DNA from: Parvularcula sp.
GTDB lineage: Bacteria; Pseudomonadota; Alphaproteobacteria; Caulobacterales; Parvularculaceae
DNA length: 25,236 bases
Assembly: GCA_003506635.1 (NCBI GenBank)
Contig: DNZB01000325.1
Coordinates: forward strand, 1-25,236
Direction of reading: 5' to 3'
The notes below the pieces were generated by a model, which did no database searches, was not told where the DNA came from, and saw only the letters and a list, made by a program, of their open reading frames with translations. Below are positions 16,239-24,141 of the stretch, in pieces. The number at the start of each line of letters is the position of its first letter. The stretch's first letter is position 1. The position numbers were made by a program, and so were the translations under genes.

Positions 16239-17249
16239 ATGAAAAGAGCCGCGGAACGCCATTTCACGACGATCGCGGAATTCCAGCAGGACGTTCGCGC
16301 CGCCGGGGCGCCGTGCGTCATGCGCGGCCTTGCAGCTGACTGGCCGCTTGTCATGGCGGCTGTCGACGGGGCCGGCGCCTGTCTGTCGCGTCTTAAATCC
16401 ATGGCGGCGGAAAAGCCGATCTCTTTTGCATCCGCCGCGCCGGATACGGCTGGCCGTCTGCACTATGATGACGCAGTCGCGGGGCCGAATTTCCGCCGGC
16501 GCACGATCGGATTGCCGCAGTTTCTTGATCTTTGCGCCGACATCGAAGCGAACGAATACCACGCCGCGCAAGGCCTCACCGCTGATGATTTCTTCCCGGC
16601 TTTCCGCCGCGATCATCCGATGCCGCTGGCGCCGGACATCGCGGCGCCGCGCTTCTGGATCGGCGGTCCGGTGACAGTCGCCGCGCATGCCGACCCCGCC
16701 GTCAATATCGCGGTTGTAGCCGCCGGCCGGCGCCGGTTTACGCTTTTCCCGCCGGAAGCGATCGGAAATCTCTATATGGGCCCGTTTCATATCACTCCCG
16801 GGGGCCCGCCGGTCAGCATGGCGCATATCTCGGCGCCGGACTTCAGCGCCTACCCGAGATTGGCCGCAGCGATGGACGCCGCGCTTGTCGCCGAACTTGA
16901 TCCGGGCGACGCGATTTTTATTCCCTATTACTGGTTTCATCACGTCGAGTCGCTCGACGCTTTCAATGTCCTCGTCAATTATTGGTGGGACGACGCGCGT
17001 GAGGATGTCGGTTCCGCCTTTGACGTGCTGATGCACGGCATGATGACGCTCAGGAACTTGCCGGCTGATCAGCGTCGCGCCTGGCGGGCGATGTTCGATC
17101 AATATGTTTTTCTGACGAACGGCGATCCCGGCGCGCATCTGCCCGTTAGCGCCCGCGGTATAATGGCCGCGTCCAGCCCCCAGGACATAAAACGGATGCG
17201 CGCAGCGCTGATCGCCAGGCTGAGAGACGGCGCGGCGGCAGGGAGCTAG
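16239..17249 (+). CDS. cupin_8/JmjC-like protein, putative Fe(II)/2OG hydroxylase (FIH-like)
   Basis: This 336-residue soluble protein of the cupin_8 family resembles the asparaginyl hydroxylase FIH. The jelly-roll motifs are clear: WIGGPVTVAAHAD with H150 and D152, the GRRRFTLFPPE strand (163-173), and FIPYYWFHHVESL with H235 as the distal metal ligand, then NVLVNYWW. The HxD...H facial triad is complete, so an Fe(II)/2-oxoglutarate oxygenase is likely. FIH hydroxylates protein side chains, but the target here is unknown. Members of this family are repeatedly seen beside TonB receptors and tryptophan halogenases. It is divergent from DUF6445 copy 2 and ends 14 bases before the convergent halogenase copy 2. 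Confidence 0.9.
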   Translation: MKRAAERHFTTIAEFQQDVRAAGAPCVMRGLAADWPLVMAAVDGAGACLSRLKSMAAEKPISFASAAPDTAGRLHYDDAVAGPNFRRRTIGLPQFLDLCADIEANEYHAAQGLTADDFFPAFRRDHPMPLAPDIAAPRFWIGGPVTVAAHADPAVNIAVVAAGRRRFTLFPPEAIGNLYMGPFHITPGGPPVSMAHISAPDFSAYPRLAAAMDAALVAELDPGDAIFIPYYWFHHVESLDAFNVLVNYWWDDAREDVGSAFDVLMHGMMTLRNLPADQRRAWRAMFDQYVFLTNGDPGAHLPVSARGIMAASSPQDIKRMRAALIARLRDGAAAGS

Positions 17250-17263
17250 GTTGTCCGCGCGCG

Positions 17264-18760
17264 TCAGGCCTTGCATGTCTTGGCCACGAAATCGGCATGC
17301 GACGGCATGACAGCGACGCACTTGCCGATGACGTTTTCAATGTTGCCGAGATATTGCGCAAGCTGGGTGTCGCTTTTGATATCGACAAGCGGATCATATC
17401 CGCGCGGAATGACATCCTGCCCGAGAAAAACCTGGATCCAGCTTTCCTCGGTGAAGAGCTCATCGTCTTCACGGAAAACCCGGCCATTGGAGGCGAAAAG
17501 GTCCCATTTGCGTCGCAGCGTCGAAGGGATCTCCATCGCGCGGCAATGGCGCCAGAACGGCGTGTCGTCCCGGCTTGTCGCCTTGTAGTGGAGAATAATG
17601 AAATCGCGGATGCGCTCATACTCGAAATCGGTCTGGCGATTGAACTCGTCAATTGTCGCCTGGTCGAAACTCGCATCCGGCAGGAGCCGGATGAGCCGGA
17701 TCACCGCCGACTGGATGAGGTGAAGGCTGGTCGATTCCAGCGGCTCTAGGAATCCGCTTGCAAGGCCGACAGCGACGCAGTTCTTGTTCCAGATTTTCTT
17801 TCGCTTGCCTGTGGTAAAGCGGATGTGCAGTGGATCGGTCAGCGGTGCGCCGTCGAGATTTTCAATGAGAATCTTTTCCGCCTCGTCGGCTTCCATGAAA
17901 CTACTGCAAAAGACATGGCCGTTGCCGGTTCTGTGCTGGAGGGGAATGCGCCACTGCCATCCCGCCGTCCGGGCGGTCGATTTCGTATAGGGCGTGAAAT
18001 TTTCGGACCGCGCGCAGCCGACGGCGATAGCGCGATCGCAAGGAAGATATCGCGTCCAGTCTTCATAGCCGGTCTTCAGCGCCTTCTCGATAATGACGCC
18101 GTGAAAGCCGGAGCAGTCGATAAAGAAATCCGCAGCGATCGTTTCGCCGTCCGCCATCGTGACGGACTGAACGAATCCGTCCTCGGCGTTGAGGGTCGCA
18201 TCGGCGATCTTGCCCTCGCGCCGCCGGACGCCGCGATCTTCCGCATAGCCGCGCAGAAACCGCGCGTAGAGCCCGGCGTCGAAATGGAACGCATGTGCGA
18301 TATGGGCGAGCGGCGAGTCCGGCATGTCGGCCGCCGCGCGCATGAATTTGTTCTGCAGGGCGGCCGCCGTATTGATCGAGTAATTCGCAAAATCCGACGC
18401 GCGACCGGACTTTCGCGCCCGCAGCCAGTATTGGTGCGCGCGCAGCCATTCAAGATTCTGACCGATAACACCGAAGCCGTGGATGTAGGACGAGCCGAGC
18501 TGCGACCAGTCATTGAACTGGATGCCGAGCTTGAAACTGCCTTGCGTGCGCTTGATGAACTCGTTCTCGTCAAGCCCGAGAAGTTCGTTGTATTTCTTGA
18601 TGGCCGGAATCGTCGCTTCGCCGACGCCGATCGTGCCGATATCCTCGGACTCGACGAGCGTGATCTCGTATAGTCCCTGGAACAGCCGCGAAAGGAGCGC
18701 GGCGCTCATCCAGCCGGCAGAACCGCCGCCCACGATCATGATCTTTTTGAGGTGCTTCAT
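17264..18760 (-). CDS. flavin-dependent tryptophan-halogenase family protein (copy 2)
   Basis: This 498-residue cytoplasmic flavoprotein is a paralogue of the 3968-5533 product. It has VGGGSAGWM (10-18), IGVGEATIP (44-52), FKLGI with K77 at the PrnA Lys79 position, WQWRIP (268-273) and EPLEST (339-344) with E342 at the PrnA Glu346 position. S345 replaces the Gly that follows Thr in PrnA. All catalytic residues are present, so it should bind FAD and may halogenate an unknown electron-rich aromatic. It lies 29 bases after the GH3 lipoprotein gene and is probably cotranscribed with it. The ATG at 18760 has GGAGG about ten bases upstream. No signal peptide is seen, so it acts in the cytoplasm and needs a flavin reductase from elsewhere. 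Confidence 0.92.
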   Translation of the reverse strand: MKHLKKIMIVGGGSAGWMSAALLSRLFQGLYEITLVESEDIGTIGVGEATIPAIKKYNELLGLDENEFIKRTQGSFKLGIQFNDWSQLGSSYIHGFGVIGQNLEWLRAHQYWLRARKSGRASDFANYSINTAAALQNKFMRAAADMPDSPLAHIAHAFHFDAGLYARFLRGYAEDRGVRRREGKIADATLNAEDGFVQSVTMADGETIAADFFIDCSGFHGVIIEKALKTGYEDWTRYLPCDRAIAVGCARSENFTPYTKSTARTAGWQWRIPLQHRTGNGHVFCSSFMEADEAEKILIENLDGAPLTDPLHIRFTTGKRKKIWNKNCVAVGLASGFLEPLESTSLHLIQSAVIRLIRLLPDASFDQATIDEFNRQTDFEYERIRDFIILHYKATSRDDTPFWRHCRAMEIPSTLRRKWDLFASNGRVFREDDELFTEESWIQVFLGQDVIPRGYDPLVDIKSDTQLAQYLGNIENVIGKCVAVMPSHADFVAKTCKA

Positions 18761-18789
18761 CCGATCATGGCCTCCGTAAATCGAATGGT

Positions 18790-20751
18790 CTAATCGCAGG
18801 CGAGCGCGACATTTGCCTCCGGAAGTTTCCTCTTTGAACCCGGCTGAGCATAGGTCAGACCGAAGCCGCGAGCGAATGCGACATTCCCGGCGTCCCGCAA
18901 GTCTGAGCCGCAGGCGGCGCCCGGCCAGTCGAACGACAGGCGGGCCGTAAAATCATGTCGAGGGGCGCCGGCCGCGGGCTTTAGAATGAGGTCCGCAAGA
19001 CCGCCCGCTTCGGAGCCCGGCAGAAACGCGGCGATAAAAGCATCCGAAAGGTTGATCAGGTCGTTCGCATAGACCGGCCGCCCTGAATAAAAGACAGTAA
19101 TGAGCGGCGCGCCTCTGCCGGAAACGGCTTGAAGGACCGCAAGATCCTCGGGATATTTCAAGGAATGCGAGAGCGGCGCCGGATAGGCGACATCGCCCTT
19201 CATTTCCGCATAGGAATGTTCGCCGATGACGGCGACAATCGCCGAGAACGCCGCCGGATCGACGCCCGCGCCATCCGGCGAATAGACGACCTGTTCAGCG
19301 CCAAGCGCGCCCCTTAGCGCGGCGAGAAGCGTTTCTCCCGTCGTGAAATCGGCATTGGTCGTCTCGTCGCCCTGCCAGGTGATCGACCAGCCGCCGGTTT
19401 GATCGGGCAGACTGTCGGCGCTCTTGCCGACGACGAGAATCCTGGCGCCGGGCGCGATCGGGGCCGCAAGATTTTCATTCTTCAGGAGAACGGCTGACTT
19501 CCGAACCGCCTCGCGCGCCAGCGCGCGCGCTTCGACGGCGGCGTCGTCGCCGAAATGACGGCTTGCGGCGGGCGACTTGTCGAACAGACCGGATTTCATC
19601 TTGACCCGAAGTATTCGCGTCACCGCATCATCGATACGACTCATCGGAACACGGCCTGCGCGTACGTCTTCCGCCGTGTTGGCGATAAATGATTTCCAGT
19701 CCTCCGGGACCATGAAGAGATCGACGCCCGCATTCACCGCCTCGGGGCAATGATCGCGCCGGCAGCCCGGAACCTGCTCGATTGCATTCCAGTCCGATAC
19801 GACAAGGCCGTCGAATTTGAGGCCGTCCTTGAGAACGCCGGTCAGCAACTCGCGCGACCCGTGCATTTTTCCATAATTCCTGCTCGCCGCTTCGTCATTC
19901 CAGCTGTTATAGGACGCCATGACCGTCAGGACCCCGGCGTCGAGGGCCCGGTAATACCCGGCCGCATGAACGGAAATCATTTCGGCGAGCGTCGCGCGGT
20001 TCTCGCCCTGGTCCTTGCCGAGATAGGTGCCGCCGTCGCCGAGAAAATGCTTCGCCGTCGCGATGACGTCGCCATCGCCGGAGAGATCGCCCTGAAGCCC
20101 GCGCACCATCGCCGCGGCATAGTCCGCAACAAGCGCAGGATCGCTTGAGTAGCTTTCATACGTGCGGCCCCAGCGCGGATTCTCGACGACGGCGAGCGTC
20201 GGCGCGAAGGCCCAGGTAATCCCGGTCGCGCGAACCGCCTTCGCTGTGGCGCGGCCGATCCGGTAGATGAGATCCGGATCGTGCGCGGCGCCGAGCCCGA
20301 TATTGTGCGGGAACATCGTCGCCTGACCGAGATTGTTGTGTCCATGCACGGCGTCGGTCCCCCATAACACGGGGACCGGAGTCTTCATGTCCGTCGACAT
20401 CGAAGCTCGATAGAACTGATCGGCGAGATCGGCCCAGTCCTTGACGCTTGCGCGTCTGTTCATTCCGGGCCAGGCGCCGCCGCCATTCAGAATTGAGCCG
20501 ATATAATAATTCCGGACTTCAGCGGGCGTGATGGACCGGATATCCGCCTGCGTCATCTGCCCGATTTTCTGCTCTAGCGTCATTTCGGCGACGATCGCGG
20601 CGATGCGGACGTCCATCTCCCCGTCCCGCGTGCGCGGCTCGCTTCTGGTCGGCCATGCCGCCTTGATGTCTTTTGCGCCCGCCCCCGGAACAGCGCATCC
20701 AGTCGTCAACGCCGCGGCAAGCGCCCACAGCAGCTTTCGGCGGAACTTCAT
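18790..20751 (-). CDS. GH3 exo-beta-glucosidase, ExoP/barley exohydrolase type, lipoprotein
   Basis: This GH3 enzyme has about 653 residues and a lipobox LTTGC near its N terminus, so it is membrane-anchored. Motifs include WGTDAVHGHNN, KHFLGDGGT, the nucleophile FDGLVVSDW (Asp at about 320 from the ATG) and the acid/base IGEHSYAEMKGD (the Glu after Ala, about 516). These match the barley exo-beta-glucanase and bacterial ExoP group, which remove glucose from beta-1,3- and beta-1,4-linked chains among others. It is shorter than many bacterial ExoP proteins (over 800 residues) and lacks their extra C-terminal domain. It is unlike the other GH3 in this window, so the two likely prefer different linkages. 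A GTG four codons upstream (20763) is an alternative start, but ATG at 20751 gives the more typical lipoprotein signal. Confidence 0.92.
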   Translation of the reverse strand: MKFRRKLLWALAAALTTGCAVPGAGAKDIKAAWPTRSEPRTRDGEMDVRIAAIVAEMTLEQKIGQMTQADIRSITPAEVRNYYIGSILNGGGAWPGMNRRASVKDWADLADQFYRASMSTDMKTPVPVLWGTDAVHGHNNLGQATMFPHNIGLGAAHDPDLIYRIGRATAKAVRATGITWAFAPTLAVVENPRWGRTYESYSSDPALVADYAAAMVRGLQGDLSGDGDVIATAKHFLGDGGTYLGKDQGENRATLAEMISVHAAGYYRALDAGVLTVMASYNSWNDEAASRNYGKMHGSRELLTGVLKDGLKFDGLVVSDWNAIEQVPGCRRDHCPEAVNAGVDLFMVPEDWKSFIANTAEDVRAGRVPMSRIDDAVTRILRVKMKSGLFDKSPAASRHFGDDAAVEARALAREAVRKSAVLLKNENLAAPIAPGARILVVGKSADSLPDQTGGWSITWQGDETTNADFTTGETLLAALRGALGAEQVVYSPDGAGVDPAAFSAIVAVIGEHSYAEMKGDVAYPAPLSHSLKYPEDLAVLQAVSGRGAPLITVFYSGRPVYANDLINLSDAFIAAFLPGSEAGGLADLILKPAAGAPRHDFTARLSFDWPGAACGSDLRDAGNVAFARGFGLTYAQPGSKRKLPEANVALACD

Positions 20752-20938
20752 ATCCACTCTCACTTGATCAATGGGAATCCTGCGCCCTCAATTCAGTCTC
20801 AAGTCTCGCGAAGTGGGGCGCCGCAGGGGGCGCCGAACAGCAATGACGCCGTTCGAATTGCCCCTCAATCGATGCGTCGCCATCGCGCACTCGTCCAAAG
20901 TCAGGACGCTTGCAGGGTCGCGCGCCCTTTGATCAAGA

Positions 20939-20978
20939 GGCCGGCGCCGACGCGGGTAGGATAGCGTCGGCGCCGGCC
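20939..20978 (-). terminator. hairpin terminator after receptor 2
   Basis: A perfect 15-pair GC-rich stem (20939-20953 with 20964-20978) with a ten-base loop lies 44 bases after the receptor 2 stop. On the minus strand it is followed by TCTTGATC, a weak T-tract. It probably ends or attenuates receptor 2 transcripts before the GH3 gene. The rest of the 259-base gap (20764-21022) holds no gene I can support. Confidence 0.65.
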
Positions 20979-21022
20979 GTCTTCCGTTCCGGACCAGACG
21001 AGGCGGGAGTCCCCGCACCGGT

Positions 21023-23851
21023 CTAGAAGCGGTAGCTGAAGCCGAGCAGGAATTCCCGCCCGTACTCTTCGTAGGTTTCGGGAAGGAATCCGCCATCAGC
21101 GGTCTTAACGCCTCCGCCGTCGACCCCGATCCGCGTCCTGAAGGGTGAATTCGTCAGGTTATTGACCTGGAATAGAATGCCGAGCCCCTCAAGCGAGGAT
21201 CCTTCCTCGAATGTGTAGCCGATCTGCGCATCGACTTGTCGGTCGGCGAGAATTTCGGTGACGCCGCGCGTTGCAAAAAGCTGCACGACCTCGCCCTTGA
21301 ACGCCGAACGGTAACGCTGGCTGATCCGCGCCTGGAACCCGTCTTTCTCGTAGTAGCCGGTGATGTTGTAAACGGTGCCGGAAAGACCGGGAATCCGCAC
21401 AACCGCCGTCGTCGACGACGTCGGATTGATGTTCGAGTCTGAATAGGAAAGACTTCCAATAAATCCAAACCCGTCAAGAAAATCGGTTATGAGGCCAAAG
21501 TTCAGCGCGCCGCTGACCTCGACGCCTTTGACGTTCCCGCCCCTGCCGTTCGCCGGCACGGTTCTCGTGCCGATGGGATCGATAATTACGCCGGGCGGAA
21601 TGGATGCTCCGCTCGGAATCGGCACGCCGGTGAAATCGAACGGGATCGTCTGTGCAAAGATGTAGTTGTCGAGTTTCTTGTAGAACCCGGCCACCGCGAA
21701 ATAGCTCGACTTATCAATGTACCACTCATAGGAAAGATCGATCGCTTTGGCGCGCCAGGGTTCAAGCTGAGGGTTGCCGCCGCGAGCCGTCCAGGGATGG
21801 ACAACATCGCCCGGCTGCGACGAGGCCGGTATGCCGAATGACGGCGAGAGATTCGCACGAAGCTCGTCCATCCGCGGTCGCGCCATGGTCTTCGAGGCCG
21901 AAAGCCGGATGCGATGGCCGCCGCCAAGATCGTAGGAAAGGTTCAGGCTCGGAAGGACATCCGTATACTCCGCGCCGCCAACAATCGGCGTCGGGACGAC
22001 CGGGTTGCCCTGAATGACGACGCCGACCGATTCTTGAGTTTGCCTGACCACCTGGACGCCGACATTTCCTCTGAGCGCGCCAGTTTCGATGTTCGCTCGG
22101 GCAAATCCTGTCCAGACGTTCTCCTGAACGTTCCATGCCTTGTCGAAGAAGTTGCCGTCACGAATAGGCGCAGACGAATAATAGGTGTCGAGCGCGGCCG
22201 GCAGGTTGATGCTCAACACATTTCCAAAGCCGGCGAAAGAAAGCGAAGTCGGATCGACGAGGAATTGCGGATCGACAAGGACCTGCTGGCGTCCGTTAAG
22301 CAGAAACAAGTCGTTGTCGTCGACGGTTTTGTCTTTCTCGCGCTCCGTGCGATTAACGCCGAAATCGATGCTGTCGATGAAGCCGTCGAGATCAAGCGTG
22401 CCGCGCAGATCGACGGAAACAACCTCCTCCTCGACATGCGGGAACCGGATGGCGCCGTCATGCGCCCAACCGCCCCAGGGCGCACGGTCGCCGAGCGAAA
22501 CTTGCGACGCGTCGGCGTAGTTGAGGCCCTCGCTGTAGGTCGGAAACCCTTCGAGCGGAAAGTGGAAGTCGATCGTGTCAAAGGTGCGCCCGACATTCTG
22601 CGTCGCACCGGTCACGCCGCCGACGCCAAGGCCGTAGCCGGCGTAAGTCTCAAGCACCTGCTCGTCGCGGTCATTGTTCGAATAGGAGAAATCGGCGATG
22701 AACTTCAGCCGATCTGTGGCCTCGTATTCGGCGTTAAGGCCGCCCGAGAAAAGCTCGTCTTTGCGCTTGTTGAAATCGTTGCGGATGATCGGAACGCCGT
22801 TGTTGAGGGTCCCGTCGGTCGCAAAGAGCGAGCCGCCGCGATCGATCGTTTGCACATCGGTGAAAGTCGCGCCGTCCGCCCATCCGTTTGAGAACCACTG
22901 CGCGCCGCGCATCGTCTCGCGCTGCTTGAAACGCGAATAATAGAGATCGGCCGTGGCATGGAGCTTCTCGCCGGGCGCCCATTCGATGATGCCGATCGCG
23001 GCGTGCCGCTTGTTTTCACGCGAAAAGGCGAAGACTTCCTGGCCGTTCACCAGCAAGGCGGAGTCGGCGGAATCCGGCGTGACCGCGAATCCGAAAGCCT
23101 CGTAGCTGTAGGCCTTGAAGTGCTTGTTCTGCGACGGCGCGTCGAGATAGGCGTAACCGAGCGCGACGCCGATCGTATCATCGGCGAACTGGTCGATATA
23201 GCTGATCGTGCCCCGCGTTCCGATTCGATTGACGTCGTCATTCAGCTTTCCGCCGTCGACGAAGGAGCCGCGCACGTTCATCGCGATCGTGCGATCTTCG
23301 TAATCGAGGGGCCTGACCGTGCGGAGATCCGCCGTGCCGGAAAGGCCCGTACCGATAATACCCGCATCAGGGGTCTTGTAGACGACGACGCTCGACAGAA
23401 GTTCGGACGGATATTGGTCGAACTCGACGGCGCGGTTATCGCCGGAACTCGCCTGCTGGCGACCGTTCAGGAGAGTCGTTGAAAAGTCCGGCGAAAGGCC
23501 CCGGATGGAAATCACTTGCGCGCGGCCGTTGACGCGCTGGCCCGCAAGTCCTGGAAGGCGCGCCAGCGATTCAGCGATCGACATGTCGGGAAGCTTGCCG
23601 ATTTCCTCGGCCGATATGGCTTCGACGATCGAGGTTTCGTTCTTCTTGATATCGAGCGAGCGGCCGATGCCGCCGCGAATGCCGGTGACGATGATTTCGT
23701 CCTTGACCTTTTCCGGCTCGTTCTCGTCTTCTTGCTCTTGCGCCAGGGCCGCGCCGGACGCGAAAGCCGCCAAGGCGAGCGCCGAGGCCGTCAAATAGAA
23801 TCGCGACGGCGTCAAAGATAAACGACGGCCGTCGATTGAACGCGTCTTCAT
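21023..23851 (-). CDS. TonB-dependent receptor of the Xanthomonas/Caulobacter type (receptor 2)
   Basis: This 942-residue outer-membrane receptor has a Sec signal peptide ending near AALAQ (about 38), an acidic linker, a TonB box EIIVTG (52-57) and a plug with KLPDMSIAESLARLPG (86-101), VISIRGLSPDF, LLNGRQQ and VVVYKTPDAGI, then a barrel ending FSYRF. It lacks the N-terminal sandwich domain of receptor 1, so it is a distinct subfamily. Long receptors of this type import plant or microbial oligosaccharides. It stands alone between a promoter with a perfect palindrome upstream and a hairpin terminator downstream. The next minus-strand genes are the GH3 lipoprotein and a halogenase. The ATG at 23851 has GGGAGGG five bases before it, the same arrangement as receptor 1. 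Confidence 0.94.
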   Translation of the reverse strand: MKTRSIDGRRLSLTPSRFYLTASALALAAFASGAALAQEQEDENEPEKVKDEIIVTGIRGGIGRSLDIKKNETSIVEAISAEEIGKLPDMSIAESLARLPGLAGQRVNGRAQVISIRGLSPDFSTTLLNGRQQASSGDNRAVEFDQYPSELLSSVVVYKTPDAGIIGTGLSGTADLRTVRPLDYEDRTIAMNVRGSFVDGGKLNDDVNRIGTRGTISYIDQFADDTIGVALGYAYLDAPSQNKHFKAYSYEAFGFAVTPDSADSALLVNGQEVFAFSRENKRHAAIGIIEWAPGEKLHATADLYYSRFKQRETMRGAQWFSNGWADGATFTDVQTIDRGGSLFATDGTLNNGVPIIRNDFNKRKDELFSGGLNAEYEATDRLKFIADFSYSNNDRDEQVLETYAGYGLGVGGVTGATQNVGRTFDTIDFHFPLEGFPTYSEGLNYADASQVSLGDRAPWGGWAHDGAIRFPHVEEEVVSVDLRGTLDLDGFIDSIDFGVNRTEREKDKTVDDNDLFLLNGRQQVLVDPQFLVDPTSLSFAGFGNVLSINLPAALDTYYSSAPIRDGNFFDKAWNVQENVWTGFARANIETGALRGNVGVQVVRQTQESVGVVIQGNPVVPTPIVGGAEYTDVLPSLNLSYDLGGGHRIRLSASKTMARPRMDELRANLSPSFGIPASSQPGDVVHPWTARGGNPQLEPWRAKAIDLSYEWYIDKSSYFAVAGFYKKLDNYIFAQTIPFDFTGVPIPSGASIPPGVIIDPIGTRTVPANGRGGNVKGVEVSGALNFGLITDFLDGFGFIGSLSYSDSNINPTSSTTAVVRIPGLSGTVYNITGYYEKDGFQARISQRYRSAFKGEVVQLFATRGVTEILADRQVDAQIGYTFEEGSSLEGLGILFQVNNLTNSPFRTRIGVDGGGVKTADGGFLPETYEEYGREFLLGFSYRF

Positions 23852-23856
23852 GGATT

Positions 23857-23863
23857 CCCTCCC
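23857..23863 (-). promoter_or_regulatory. strong ribosome binding site of receptor 2
   Basis: GGGAGGG on the minus strand lies five bases before the ATG, identical in sequence and spacing to that of receptor 1. It fixes the start. Confidence 0.7.
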
Positions 23864-23949
23864 AAATACGCCGTTTCGCGTCTGTCCGCGCCGGCCTTAA
23901 ATTAGTCCTGCCCCGCTTGCGCAAATCCCCATCGAGCCCTGCAGCAGAA

Positions 23950-23963
23950 TGGAAGCGCTTCCA
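23950..23963. promoter_or_regulatory. perfect 14-bp palindrome, putative LacI-type operator of receptor 2
   Basis: TGGAAGCGCTTCCA is a perfect palindrome with a central CG, the form of LacI-family operators. It directly follows the predicted -10 of receptor 2, where a repressor would block initiation. It differs from the TGTAAYCGGTT sites of the left block, so another LacI-type regulator, not in this window, is expected. Apart from this promoter region and a small GCGATT/AATCGC repeat at 24007-24023, I see nothing in the 290-base gap 23852-24141. Confidence 0.6.
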
Positions 23964-23992
23964 ATCTGCGGCTGCGCTCTCCTCGTTGTCAA
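23963..23992 (-). promoter_or_regulatory. putative promoter of receptor 2
   Basis: On the minus strand a perfect TTGACA (23992-23987) is followed after 18 bases by CAGATT (23968-23963), a weak -10. The palindrome at 23950-23963 begins at the last base of the -10. The leader to the ATG would be about 105 bases. Confidence 0.45.
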
Positions 23993-24141
23993 TCGAAAAG
24001 TGACTGGCGATTTTCGCAATCGCACCGCCGCGCTTCGAAAACCACACCGGACACAGGCGACCGCTTTTTATTTCGCAGCTGCAAAAATGAAGGGTGCGGA
24101 TGCGCGGCGGCTAGCGGAGAGCGAAGGGAGGCGCGTGATCG

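Noticed and set aside
20815..20834. GGGGCGCCG repeated twice in the gap before the GH3 lipoprotein, as a possible second terminator or repeat element.
   Set aside because: It is a short self-complementary GC motif without a T-run and is common in this GC-rich DNA.
21361..21380. A TGTAAACGGT stretch inside receptor 2 as a fourth LacI operator.
   Set aside because: Only one half-site matches, the other arm reads GTGCC, and it is deep within coding sequence.
21914..22891. A 325-residue plus-strand frame within receptor 2.
   Set aside because: It is a shadow of the receptor barrel coding sequence, with no motif and no initiation signal.
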